Assembly (NCBI GenBank): GCA_014871385.1
Contig: CM026426.1
Coordinates: 48,281,611 to 48,345,610, forward strand
Direction of reading: 5' to 3'
Length of the DNA stretch: 64,000 nucleotides
Origin: Ceratodon purpureus
Taxonomy: Eukaryota > Streptophyta > Bryopsida > Pseudoditrichales > Ditrichaceae
A model generated the notes under the pieces. The model searched no databases. It was not told where the DNA came from and saw nothing but the letters and a program-made list of their open reading frames with translations. Both the position numbers and the translations under genes were made by a program. Below are positions 33,970-45,397 of this stretch, piece after piece. The first letter of the stretch is position 1, and every line of letters starts with the position of its first letter.

Positions 33970-36900
33970 ATGATGGACGGGGAGGGGGACAATTCAGGAG
34001 GGTACGAACACGATGGAGATGATTCACGGTGCAGCGAAGAAAATTTGGAGAACGAGGGAAACGAATACGAGCGTGAGAGGAGAGAGAGAGTCGCAGCAAA
34101 CAACGTCTACCTTCAGTCTGCATTGGATGCAGCCACTGTGTTGTGAGTTTTCCGTCTCCTAAAACCCTACCGTCCTCCGTCGGATACTTGACACGTGGCA
34201 TAACGGATGGCAGAGATTCGAAGACCTTGAATGTATTTACGCTTATAACGTACGTTTTGCAAGGACCCATTTTGTGTGCATGTGGTAGAGGAGAGGCATG
34301 TTCAGCTGCTCCGTACGTAACATTAGCGGAGTTTTGATTTTGTGGTTACCGTAGGTTGTTAATCTTTTCTCACTTGTCTGGGTTAGCAACTCCTCCATCA
34401 AAAAGAGCGCACAGCATCCAAAGCGAACCCGAGTCCATGTTGAATCAAACCCCAAACGCGTGAGTCAGAGAATCGCGGTTTCCCAAGGTCGTCGGAGGGA
34501 GGAAGGTCGTTCTGCATCGTCGTCGGCAAAAGACATTGACAATAGAGACGACGAAGACGACAATTACGTGCCGACAGGTGTGAGCTGTATTGAGTTTAGG
34601 GTTTTCGTTGAAGAAGATGGTTTCCCAGATTTTGCGCTTCATTGTCGTTTTATTATCTATCCATGTTGTTGGTCTACCATCGTCAAGTGATGTTCTGTCG
34701 CATGCAATCGTATATCATGCAGATTAAAAAATAAGAAGTTTAAAGGAACAAATTTGAGTAAGCTGGGTTGGCGTCGTAGTTGTAGGTTTGGTGTGTCTTT
34801 AAAATTGAAACATTTATCTGAGTTCCATGTCTCTGATGCATCTTATGTATGGATCTGTTTTTCCCTCGTAGACAGCTTGTCTAATAAGACAGTATTGTTT
34901 TATTATGATTGTCGATTTGAATACCAAGAACAGAAAGAGAGGAGTCCTCCGCGTCTGAAGAAGAAGATACATCTCAGAAAAGGGTTGCAGGCGCATCAAA
35001 CAATGCAACGACCTCCAAAAGACCTGTCTCAGCTGCAAAAGGTAACTCACGACCCCTAAACTCAGATCGCGATGCAGATGGATTCCATGCAATACCGAAT
35101 GATCTATGCGGGAACACCGGTCGTCGTAGTGCACCTTCATTATGTACTCCTGCAGGGGTTCAGATTCCGAGCGGTTGGACTGTTATCCCCGTTCCTCAAG
35201 TCTTCCAGACCAATGAAGGAATAAGCTTCCTAGGTACAGGCAGGAATTTTGGTTTCCAGGGACCTCAGGGAGATTTCCAACCCCCATCTGGTCAAGTCCA
35301 ACCAGATAGAAACAAAGGAGTGGAAGACGCCGTCGACATAGGAGGAGCAGCTTCGAACTCGACATTGAACAGTGAGACGCAGCACAGGAAGCAACGTCGA
35401 CTCAAAAAGAAAATTGCTGACGAGGAAGCACGACGTCGACAGGCAGATGGTCTAAAACCTTATGTTGTGCAAGTGAAACCCTCAGGGATTGTTGACAGTG
35501 GTTGCATGGGCCACTTAAAATGGCAAGAATACATAAGGGATCTAACTCCTTGTTTTCTTGACATGAGTGTGTTAGTGTACGAGGAACAGACGGAGGATTC
35601 CAGGAAGAAACTACTTGACTGTTTCGATACAAAATTTGAGTATCTTGATAACGAGGTCACACTAGCTTCCTTCGACAAGATGATTAAAACTTGGATGCGC
35701 AAGAACAGGGAGAGGGTGAAACAGAACTACGGAGGAAAATCTACACCACCGCCTAGGTTCAATCCGAAGCAATGGGAGAGTATGAATAAATATTGGGATT
35801 TACCAATCACCAAAGGGAAGTTTGAGGAGATGACCAACAAGAGAAGGAAAGTGCAGAACAATCCAAGAGTTGGGCGAACAGGATACTCTGGGAAGAAAAC
35901 AAAACTGGTAAGTATAATTGAATTACGGTTTGATCTGTTATGAGATGTTGCATTATATCGACCACTGCATTTGACGATAAACTCATATTGGTGGATCTGA
36001 GATATTTATTTACATGATATGGTGCTAAAGAGTCATCTTTGTTCTGCTTTTTGAAGCAACTTGAACGGACAAAGTCTCCACCCGTCACTGATTTTGCAGC
36101 AGAGCTTAAATCTGCTCGAGGAAATCCAAGCACTGAGGTGAGTTCAACAGACGTTGTTTCTAATTTAGTATGTGATTTTGATATTTAATATTGAATACCA
36201 TGGAATCATCACTCTCGTGTGAAGCTCGATCATATTTTTCTAGTAATAAAAATTTTGGTATTGTGTTTCATAACATTCTTACGTCTTGGTAGATGTGCAC
36301 TTGACGTGCAGCTCAGGCTATCATTTTCACCTGAAATGGTCACAAGCTCGGCTAAAGGTTAATCGATCATGAAGTATCCTACAGATATATTTTGATGTTA
36401 GCTTATTGGTTAGTTTGCAACCATCCTATATTTACTGACATCATGATTGTGTTGGATTTTATTTGTCATTAGGATATGGAGAGGAAAAACTCTAGTAGAC
36501 TGTCCATAATGGAGCGAAATCATCTTGAAACAAACCGTCGACTCGATGAAGTAATGAAGAGTAATTTGGAATTACAGAAGAGTAATTTGAATTTACAGAG
36601 CATGCTGGAAAATGTTCTCCATAAATTCACGGAGGAACCAGTACTGAGGCCGACAGCCGTGGACGGACGTAGTGAGCCACGTAAAGGGCGTCAGGCCTCT
36701 CCGCAGAATACAAACTTCCCTGTTCAGAAAGAGGGAAATCGCACCGGCGAAGAAAGCAGCGAAAGGTGGTGGGATAAATTAGCTGAGTCAAGCAACGACG
36801 AGGAATGCGAAATTTTGAAAACTCGAAAGAGCACAGGACAGGCTTACACGAAGGTGATTTCCCAGTACACCTTATGTCCTTCGCCATTTATTTAGTCATC

Positions 36901-38444
36901 GCAGTTTATATTCATTATTTTTTCTTTTGTAACAGGGAACGCTGACTGTTTTTGTCGGATGTGGAAGGAGAAAATAACAGTTTCAAAGAGTAAATGTTTA
37001 GTACAGTTTATTTTTTCAATTCGAAGATTCTACAATCCCAGACATTTGGTAATAGTAGTAGGAGCTCGGTCTTCGTTGTACTATGCTTGTTTTGAAGAAT
37101 CTGGTTTAAATTACAACTCGGATATTTTATGAACTTGGCGAATATGACATTATGGAGTATATGTTATTCACTACATAGATGTTGTACCCCAATTGGATTA
37201 GTTCAGACATTACAGTGAACGTGGTAATTCTTTGGTTTTTACTATGTCGGTGTACGGGAAGGGATGTCAAAGAGTTGTGACTCGTTGGTTCTGACTAATT
37301 TCAACATTTCCTTTACAGGGCAGAGGGAAAGAAACTGAAGATTTGTCGGGTGACACTACAAGAAAGGTAATTTCCAGACATGTTTATGAAATCTATCTGT
37401 AAAGTTTGTTCCTATATGATGGATGAAAAAATTTAATTTTGTAAGAGAAGCAGTTACGGTACTAAAGTTTTCGCGATAAAAGGGTGAGATTTTGATTCCT
37501 GTGTTTTTAGTCCACTGTTCATGATTTTGTTCCACAGCGGTAGGTACGCTGTATGTGTACCTGTAGGATACATTATTCATCTTGGAGTTATTTTGCAGAC
37601 ACGAAGCTTTCCTATGCAGTGATCCATATGAAACTACTGAGGACAATGATATATCATCTCCATGTTCTGAAAAAGTTTAAATTCTTCTAAAAAAAAAAGG
37701 AAATGGTTTTCCATGCCTCGATACATTTAGCAGTAATCACACTATGAATTTGGAATTGGTGATTAATGACCAATTATCGTTTCAGGAAATGGATTCGCGG
37801 TTGTCGACATCGTCTTTCGGTACTAAACATGCGAAACAGATCTGAATCCGAAACAAAGAGTCGTTGTACGTAACTCGAACTACATCTCCTGCATTGTAGT
37901 TGTGCACTAAACTATTTTGTTGTTTGTATGTTGATACAGAGTGTGAAGTTGAAGATGTCAGAACCTGTTGAGAAAAACATCGGTTTCGAGGTTAGGCAAT
38001 GCATATTTCGAAGTTTAACATGTTTGAAATCTCATTGTACTTGTAGGTCGCCCCACATTTCACTGTAGTTTACACTGAATCTGTTCTATATGTTACAGTT
38101 GTTAGTTCAATCCGGATTGTTTATATACACAAAATGAGTACGCAGCGATGTATTTAACATGAACAGTCGACTTCGCGTAGGTGCGGGTAGGGAGCCAAGT
38201 ATGGCTGGCGGACACCTTGGATCCGGAGCGCAGAGTTGCAAGTGGAAGAGTATTGGCGCTTGGAGGAGAGGGATTATTCCACACTCGTCCCATTCCTCCA
38301 CAATACATCCGAGTAAACCTTGAAAAGGTGATTGAAGACTTGCCACTAATGGTACCAGTGGAGGAGGCTGAGCAGGCGAATTTGAGTGATGCTTTGGGTT
38401 CAAGTGTGCTATGGTTTAAGGGGTTGACGTTTTTAGACGAGTGA
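33970..38444 (+). pseudogene. CACTA second gene (Ptta/En/Spm TnpA/TnpD-type), one in-frame TGA
   Basis: Approximate exons: 33970-34142, 34387-34577, 34934-35907, 36057-36137, 36473-36853, 37319-37366, about 37786-37868, about 37941-37990 and about 38181-38444. The first three junctions were checked for phase and agree. The N-terminus is acidic, then Arg/Ser-rich (basic, nuclear). Exon 3 contains the plant transposase Ptta/En/Spm block (WMRKNRERVKQNYGG, FNPKQWESMNKYW, KRRKVQNNPR), continuing in exon 4 (FAAELKSARGNP). Exon 5 has a leucine/asparagine coiled coil (NLELQKSNLNLQSML). The final exon matches the DUF8039-like C-terminal domain of such proteins (VASGRVLAL, HTRPIPPQYIRV, LSDALGSSVLW). 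A TGA at about 37843 in the seventh exon interrupts the frame. The family role is DNA binding to subterminal repeats. Confidence 0.75.
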
Positions 38445-39159
38445 AGAAAGTTATCGAGTTCTTTTTGTAGCGTATTGCATGGAGAAGTGACCGGTGTCTG
38501 TAAACAGGCTGTAGAAGCAAGGAGGGATGTAAACCTAATTAGCTTGGAATAGACATACAAGTTTGCTCCGATTTGATCGTTTTGATGTTTGAAGACATCG
38601 GCCATGGTTCAGGGAAATGGTGAACATCCTGATATCGCAGATGCGTGGGGCATCGTAGTTTACAGTCCCCCTAGTGCAGATCAGGACGGGATACGTCAAT
38701 AATAAAAGCAATGCAATTTGCATTTTTTAATATTCGTGGCTGTATAAATGTAACCAATCGTGTAAATCTCCTGAACCAACGTGTGTCTGTACACAAGCGG
38801 TGCACAGGCCACCTGTGATGTCATCACATTTACACGTGTCATTCAGTCTTTGGTCAGTTCAGAAATTGAATTAAAATAAAAAATCATTTCTCACACATTT
38901 CAATTTCGTAGATTGATCACAAATCTTACTGATTCGATGATGACCACATTCAAAGACTATGTGGATAATAGTAGAACCCGGTAGATACAACAAAGCAGTG
39001 TCTTGTGAACATGTTCTAAGATGTACGTCTCGGCAGTCGTGGAGGGGAAGATTCGGCACCGTGAGACGAAGAGGGACTGATCTAGTGGTCGCGCAGAATT
39101 CCAAACTGCAGAGAAGCCGAGGACTGCGTTTACCTTCCGGGGTAAAACGAATCCTAAAT

Positions 39160-39278
39160 GACCCATGGTATTGAATGACCAGTCCGTAATGACCTGTGTC
39201 ATTTTTGGGTAGCACTGACCCTAGTGACCCAATTGTAGGTCATTTATTACGTCATTTATTCCCACATTCCTACTAGTG
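39160..39278. repeat. Candidate right terminus of the CACTA element
   Basis: The sequence ends CCTACTAGTG at 39278; its complement begins CACTAGTAGG, a typical CACTA-superfamily inverted terminus. The 110 bp inside it hold repeated GTCATTT/TGACC words, as expected of subterminal transposase-binding repeats. A matching left terminus was not found, so the element boundary is one-sided. Confidence 0.5.
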
Positions 39279-39387
39279 AGTGTGGTTCTTATAGGTAGAC
39301 ATAGTACTAGTTCATTAGTACATCCTAGAGTGCTTGTGTATTTTAGTACATTGGTTACAACTTCTACAAAGTCTAATGTTGTGTGTT

Positions 39388-42300
39388 ATGGCAGGCTCGA
39401 GCTTGAGGTTTGCACCACCTCCTTTGAAGTTGAGCAACTCAAGCGGCGGCGTGGAGGCAGAGACAAGTCAGGCAAATTGGTCGAGAAGGAAAGGTGAGGG
39501 ATATAGGGAGGCATCGCCTTTGATGGCAAAGGCAGCGCGGCCTCAAGAGAGGCGAGAAAGAAGTGAAGTGAAGCCGGTTGAGGGAATGGTGATGGAGGCC
39601 TTGACGGGTGGGAATCCTTTGAAGGGATCAGAACCCGATTTGGAGTCTGGGGAAAATTCTTCGGAGGATGAAGAAGAGATAAAGATGTCAAGAGATCATT
39701 CTAGCTCTGGCACTACGATTTTAGGTACCAACGACAATGACGATGCAGATTCCGAGGAGGCAACGGGGGATGGTGAGGATGGAGGTTGTGACGACGGTGA
39801 TCAAACTGAGCAACTCGTCTTGGTAGCCAGCCCAGCCAAGCCTAGAGACACTCTCACGGCACCATCCCTACTGGATGGCATTGAGTGTTTCAGGGTTGTC
39901 CAGACCGGCGGTGCAGCGGGAGGAGGCGTACAGATACTGGTAGGAGACGGCGAGCTAGCGGGAGGAGATGATATATTGGCAAGAGGAGGGGGCAGCAGCC
40001 AAGGGGAAGGAGGGGGGAGCAGGCCAGCAGGAGGAGGGGGCAGCATGCAAGGGGAAGTAGGGGGTAGCAGGCCAGCAGGAGGAGGGGGAAGGAGCCCAGT
40101 GGGAAGAGGCGGCAGCACCCCAACGGGAGGAGGCGGCAGCACCCTAGCGGGAGGAGGGGGCAGCACCCGAGCGGGAGGAAGGGGCAGCACCCCAGCGGGT
40201 GGAATTGGCACCAGCCCAGCGGGAGGAGGGGGCAGCACCCCAGCGGGTGGAATTGGCACCAGCCCAGCGGGAGGAGGGGGCAGCACCCCAACGGAAGTAA
40301 CTAGGTGTTTCTCGGTAGAGGGAGGCAGCCTACTGGAATTAGTGATGGAGGCCTCGGGAGCGGGCCATAGTCCAGCGCATCAGAGGGATAATGAGAAGGG
40401 GGTTCAGGGGAAGTTGCAGGTAGAAGAGGGGGAGAAGGGCAAGGAGAGGAAGTCATCACCGTAGGCTCTAAAGAGCATCCCAGCGAAACCAGGATCCCAA
40501 TGCTTGCCAGGACGCAAAGCAAAGGGGGGGAAGGAAGGGGAGCCCGCGGCAAAGGGAGTGCAGCCGGTTGTGAAAGGAGGAGAGCCATGCGGGAAGGAAG
40601 GGGAGCCAGCCACGAAGGGAGGATCTCCCGTAGCAAAGCAAGGAGAGCCAGAGTCAAAGGAAGTAGAGCCCGCAGCAGCAGAAGAAGGAGAGCCTGCCAG
40701 AAAGGAGGGGGAGCCCGCATCGAAGGGGACGAAATCGGCAGCGGAGAGTCCTAGGTCTCCTTTCAAGCTAAGGGCAAAGAGGGCGCGCGGTCCAAGCGTG
40801 TCCGATGACACAACACCAGGGGATCTTGCTGCACCAGAAAACATGTACTCGGCTGAGAAGACAATCTATAAGGAGCTTACAGAGATTGTCGGAGGAGATG
40901 GCAGCAGCCCAATTGTTGCAGAGGGACAAGTGCAAACCAGAGCACGCACTGCAAAGGAGGCCCAGCCAACATCAGAAGAATCTCCTTCTTCGACCAAGGT
41001 TAAGACTAAATGAGGGGAGAAGGTGAAGGGTGATAAGGTAGGTGGCGCTCTCTTACTAAAGAGACGGAGAGGTGCCACATAGAATGAGGGTCAGAGTGTG
41101 GACTGTCGTTACAGTTCATTATTTTTGTTATTTTTGGTTTTTGTTATCAAGCAGTTTAGCTGCACGACTATGCTTGGATAAATTGGCATTGCAGGTACTT
41201 CCATGTATCATACCTCATCTATGAGGCCCCTCTAACGAGAACTGTTCACGGCTGAGATTTTACGTTTATCCATTGGCATTGATGTTATTTTTTATAAGTT
41301 TTTTCCTTGATGAATTATTTGATGTTTTTAGTTCTTGAATTGTGCAGTAGGTAGTTGGTTGCTCCGATGTTGGATATTTTCTTGCACTTCGTTTTTTTCG
41401 CATCATGACTTGGGGAAGGTGGTCTGGTGGGATGTGATTCAACCAGGCCAACAGGTTGTATGATCCTGAAGATCTGTCTAATGGGCTCGAGAGGGTGCCT
41501 ATCCTTGTTGGTCAGTCTGATATTGCTATGCGTTATTTTGAGTATGTGAACTCTAGTGTGGTCTATGACCAGGCCCGGGTACCTACCATCCTAGAGAGTT
41601 TCCGCCCCTGGGACTACTGCTTGTGTTCCTCGGAATGTCTCCGTGGGAGTGGTACGTGTGCATGCCAAGAGCAGTCCCTAGGTGGAGTCGGCTACAGCGA
41701 TAGAGGACTTATGGAGGACATGGCTTTTGATCGGTTCAACACCGGCAATGCTAACTACTGTAAGAAGGGTTCAATGTGTCTAAATGGAAATGAAGTTTGT
41801 GAGGGTCATGTGCCTCGCCCATTTGTCAAGGAGTGCAATGTTAAGTGTAGGTGTTGTGGTGATTGTGGGAATCGTGTTGTTCAGCAGGGGATGAAGTATC
41901 GAGTAGAGGTTTTTCGTACAGCCCTTACGGGATAAGGGATTCGGACATGTGAGCATATACCTAGAGGTGCGTTTGTTTTTGAGTTGATGGGAGAGATTTT
42001 AACCAATGCTGAGCAAATGTTTAGAAACTCGGGGGTCGATGGGGGTCAGCCCTATAGCTTGCAACTCGATGTTGATTGGGCCACAGAGCGGAATTTGGAC
42101 GACAACAATGCATTGTGCTTGGACAGTGCTCGATTTGGAAATGTTGCCAGATTTTTGAACCACAGGTTAGAGTCTGATTCCATTTTCTCTACATCGGCCT
42201 CCCCTTCCTTGTGTCCAATTCAATGTGACCTGACCGTGGGCCTTTGTCCTACAGGTGTGAAGATTCTAACTTAGTAGACATTCCAGTGTCAATAGAGAGT

Positions 42301-42510
42301 GTTGATCGCCGATATTACCATGTGGCATTCTTTGCTAGTCGAATTATAAATCCTGGAGAGGAACTAACATGGGATTATGGCACAGACTTTTCTAAAGAAG
42401 ATCCAGATTTGCCTAAATTTTCTTGTAAATGCAAAAGTGCTAAGTGTAGAGACGGTACAGTACCACTTGCAGTCCGAAAGCCCCCCCGCACACCGCGTAG
42501 GAGTAGATGA
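39388..42510 (+). pseudogene. SUVR-like histone-lysine methyltransferase relic (pre-SET, SET, post-SET)
   Basis: Exon 39388-41037 (MAGSSLRFAPP...) has in-frame TAG at 40462 and TGA at 41011. Introns 41038-41446 and 42166-42254 have GT/AG with matching phases. The distal exons encode DPEDLSNGLE, a Cys-rich pre-SET (CLCSSECLRGSGTCAC, then KCRCCGDCGNRVVQ), SET with RGAFVFELMGEILTN, ARFLNHR joined by splicing to CEDSNLV (the NHSCxPN cofactor/substrate motif), ELTWDYG, and post-SET CKCKSAKCRDG. The family methylates histone H3 lysine 9 in plants. A TAA at 41933-41935 replaces the conserved Trp of the GWG-type motif (TALTG*GIRT). The N-terminal half is minisatellite-encoded low complexity. Three stops argue for a pseudogene, possibly transposon-captured. 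Confidence 0.75.
39960..40296 (+). repeat. Coding minisatellite (Gly/Ser/Thr/Pro/Ala repeats)
   Basis: Units of about 24-30 bp (GGAGGAGGGGGCAGCACCC-like) encode GGGGSTPAGG variants in the long frame. A 48-bp double unit including GGTGGAATTGGCACCAGCCC is repeated twice at about 40196-40284. A second, Lys/Glu/Pro repeat (GEPAxKEG) runs at about 40530-40730. Confidence 0.85.
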
Positions 42511-42840
42511 CTTCGGCATTGTGCTTGAACTTTACTATTTTCCCAAGTATGCACACATTTGCACATTCTTGTATTTTTCATGCGGCTGACCTTAATGTAT
42601 GTACAGCAGGATGTAATTCAAGTGACAGTCAGCTTAACTAATATCTGTAGGGCTGTAGACTTCGGCATTTTGCCTGAACTTTACCATTATCTCAAGTATG
42701 CACACATTTTCACATTCTTGTATTTTTCATGCGGCTGCCCTTAATTTATGTACAGACGAGATGTAATTCAAGTGACAGTCACCTTATCTATTGTTTGTAG
42801 GGCTGTAGACTTTATCTTTGCACATGTTTTGGATATATTG
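42509..42840. repeat. ~150-bp tandem duplication downstream of the SET relic
   Basis: GACTTCGGCATTxTGCxTGAAC occurs at 42509 and 42658. GGGCTGTAGAC occurs near 42651 and 42801, giving periods of 149-150 bp. There are two nearly full copies plus the start of a third. Each carries GCACACATTTxCACATTCTTG and GATGTAATTCAAGTGACAGTCA. Confidence 0.85.
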
Positions 42841-43608
42841 TACTTACAAATAGGCCAGCTGCAAAATGTTGAGCACTTAAGCAAGTAGAAATCATCTACA
42901 ACAAACATTATATACTCTAGTAAAATAGAGAAGAATTTAAATTGAGTTTATAAACTTCAGGCAATAACTTGAAGTAGCGAATCAATATTTCAAATCCTAA
43001 AAGTACTTTCGATGGTATTGCTTGAGTACTCTTAGTACTTGTCAAAACACCAACCAGTACTTCTAAAACCAACCCCAAATGAGAAACAAACCTCTCACCA
43101 AGGTCTTATAGCTCCCAATTCCTACAATCTGCATATCACTACTATCCTCAGATATGAGCTCTTGAGGTACCGCTATACAGTGCTCTTTGTAAAAGGGCCA
43201 AAAATAAAGGAAAACAACTACGGTACCTAATATCCAGCAAAATGTAGAACTATGATCGTCCAGCCCGACTTGAAATGAAAAATGAAAAGGCACACTGAAA
43301 AGGCAAAGACTCAAAAGAGAGTGACATTAGAAGGTACAAAATGAAATTCAAAAAAGAAGATTAGAAAGAATAAAAAAAAAAATTGATTGCAAGTTCTCTT
43401 AATTACAGACTACTATGCCAGACAGTAGATGACTGAAGCAAAAAAAGTGGGAGCACTTGGATAGCGGGACATCTCTAGAGCTCACTTTCAGTCAGACAAA
43501 TACCCAAGCATTTGTTTGACTTGTATCATCACGGGACCACTACTTCTAAAACCAACGTCAAATGAGAAACTATCCTGAAATCAGAGTACAGAGTGGACCA
43601 ACTTGTAC
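42841..43608. other. Intergenic, contains a short direct repeat
   Basis: Non-coding. A ~33-bp word (TACTTCTAAAACCAAC...CAAATGAGAAAC) is found near 43058 and again near 43543. It is the probable 3' flank of the minus-strand gene at 43609. Confidence 0.45.
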
Positions 43609-45397
43609 TTAATCTGCATTGAACGCCCACCACTCTCGCAACGCATCTTCACATATCCTTTGTGTTTCACTTGACATCTTGTATACAGGAGTACCCTTTA
43701 CCTTGTGTGGAGCAAGAACCATCGGAAATTTGCAAGCTCTAACCAGATGGGCATCAACATGGGCATCAACTGCTCTGTCACACAATACATATGTCTTCTC
43801 TCCACGACCATACTTCTTGTAGTATTTTTCCCTGATCACAATGTCTCCGGCCCTGAATACGCCCCCCCATGGGCAAGTCATGGGTTCTGTTAAATCGAAC
43901 TTCTCGGCTTGACACTGGAGAATGTAGAACTCCACCCCGTCTTCGTTGTCTTCTTCCGCTGGAATCATGAAGTTGTCACCAATGTCCACCAAGTCTTGCA
44001 CCTCCTCTGAAACGCCGTCATACACCTAGTTTGCTTCCTCGTCAATTTCTTGAATTTGTTGAGCTACGGCACTTGCACTGAATGGTCGGAGCCTTTGGAC
44101 CTTCCACTCCTGCACATGTGACAAGTTCTCACACTCAGTCCAATCACCATCTATGCAGGGATTACAGAAGCAAGACAACTCACGGGTTCTAAGCATGGTA
44201 GGATCAGTCATAGAAAATCCCATGATTGAGTAGAGACTCTTCGAGCCTGGCAAAGTGTTACACTTCACACTCTTGTCAGCATGATGACATTCTGTATCTC
44301 CAATCAACCAGAATACTCGGGATAGAGGAGCAATTCTGGTTTGTACATATGAGCTGGGAACACACTCTGTATATTTCTCCTCCAAAAACTCCACAACTTG
44401 AGCTGCAATTTGTAAGGGCCTCAAGGGATTCTGAATTTGTTCAGCAGCAAGCGCCCTCTTCACCACAGCCCCTGCCCCATCCCATTCTCCCTTCCCATGA
44501 GCCGATTCAAAGTAATTCCAACGCATCTTGCAACCACCGGTGAGCGCAGGGTACCGAGCAACGAAATACATAGTTGTTGCACACTTAAATTGGGCACTGC
44601 ATCCGTCACTGTACACCCAATGCTTCTCTGGAGTCAACCCCGAATCTCTTAGCCAATCCCAATGCAACAGCAAACAGTGTTGCACAAACGCTGAATCGTG
44701 CGCCTTGTCGTCGGATATGTAGAAATGAGTCTGTTTCATGGTCTGCTCGCCTTCCTTCCACATCGTGATGTGCACCAAGATGGTCACACTCGTACTGAAG
44801 TAGTACAAGCTTTGGACCTCGTTCTGGATAGCAAATGTATAGTTCTCCGCATAGTCAATATGCGATATGACAACTCCCTCTGGCACGTTTTTCATCATCA
44901 GTTGGCACTGCTCATCTTGCCATCGTGCTTTGAAGTTGTGGGTGATGAAGGTGGTCACGGTTTTCTCCATGTACAAAAGGAATTGGTGGGCAGGTGTCTC
45001 TCTGAAAGCCTCCCGCAACCGTTTCTTCACCTTTCCAGTCTGTGCATCCACTCCCACCTGGTAGTACTCAAAACACTTCCATTTCACAAGGGCCGTGTTA
45101 GAAGCAGACAACTCTAGAGGACAGACAGGAAGAAGATGGAAACCGCAATCAAAACAGTCGCCCATAAGGCACTCAAGTCTATGCCACACATCGTACTCCC
45201 CTTTTGGACACACACATGACTCCCACATCAAGGTTATTTGCTTGAAAACATTCTCATGTGCATGACAACTCCCCTCCACGTTGCCTGCGCATACTTGACA
45301 GTCACAAACACAAGTCATTTGTGCATGGAGTCCTCGAGACTTCTCTCTGAGGTTGCTTAATCCAACCTTCGTCATGTCCATCTCGACATGATATATA
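43609..45397 (-). pseudogene. Second DUF7869-like transposase-type gene, 3' part (split by LTR element)
   Basis: Minus-strand frame open from the insertion point at 45397 to 44026, then TAG (44026-44028), then the same frame to the stop at 43609. Visible blocks: IYHVEMDMTKVGLSNLR, Cys-rich CVCDCQVCAG, HWVYSDGCSAQFKC (an Asp-centred motif), WNYFESAHGKGEWDGAG, then VFWLIGD and a late CFCNPCIDGDW. The HGKGxxDG signature distinguishes it from the DUF7869-like gene at 5.3-9.4 kb, which has GHTHEDID instead. An RNase-H-fold transposase role is inference. After the TAG, the tail includes PMTCPWGGVFRAGDIVIREKYYKKYG. Its 5' part lies 17.5 kb away, at 62942-64000. Confidence 0.7.
45393..45397. repeat. 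Target-site duplication, left copy (ATATA)
   Basis: Five bases, ATATA, immediately before the 5' LTR; the same five follow the 3' LTR at 62942-62946. They are typical of Ty3-type integration. Confidence 0.85.

Noticed and set aside
37353..37367. CACTACAAGAAAG resembling a canonical CACTA terminus
   Set aside because: It lies across the end of an exon of the transposon's own second gene; the coding reading (GDTTRK then GT donor) explains it.
39801..40291. Long antisense proline/leucine-rich ORFs
   Set aside because: They are shadows of the plus-strand GC-rich minisatellite; composition is purely repeat-driven.
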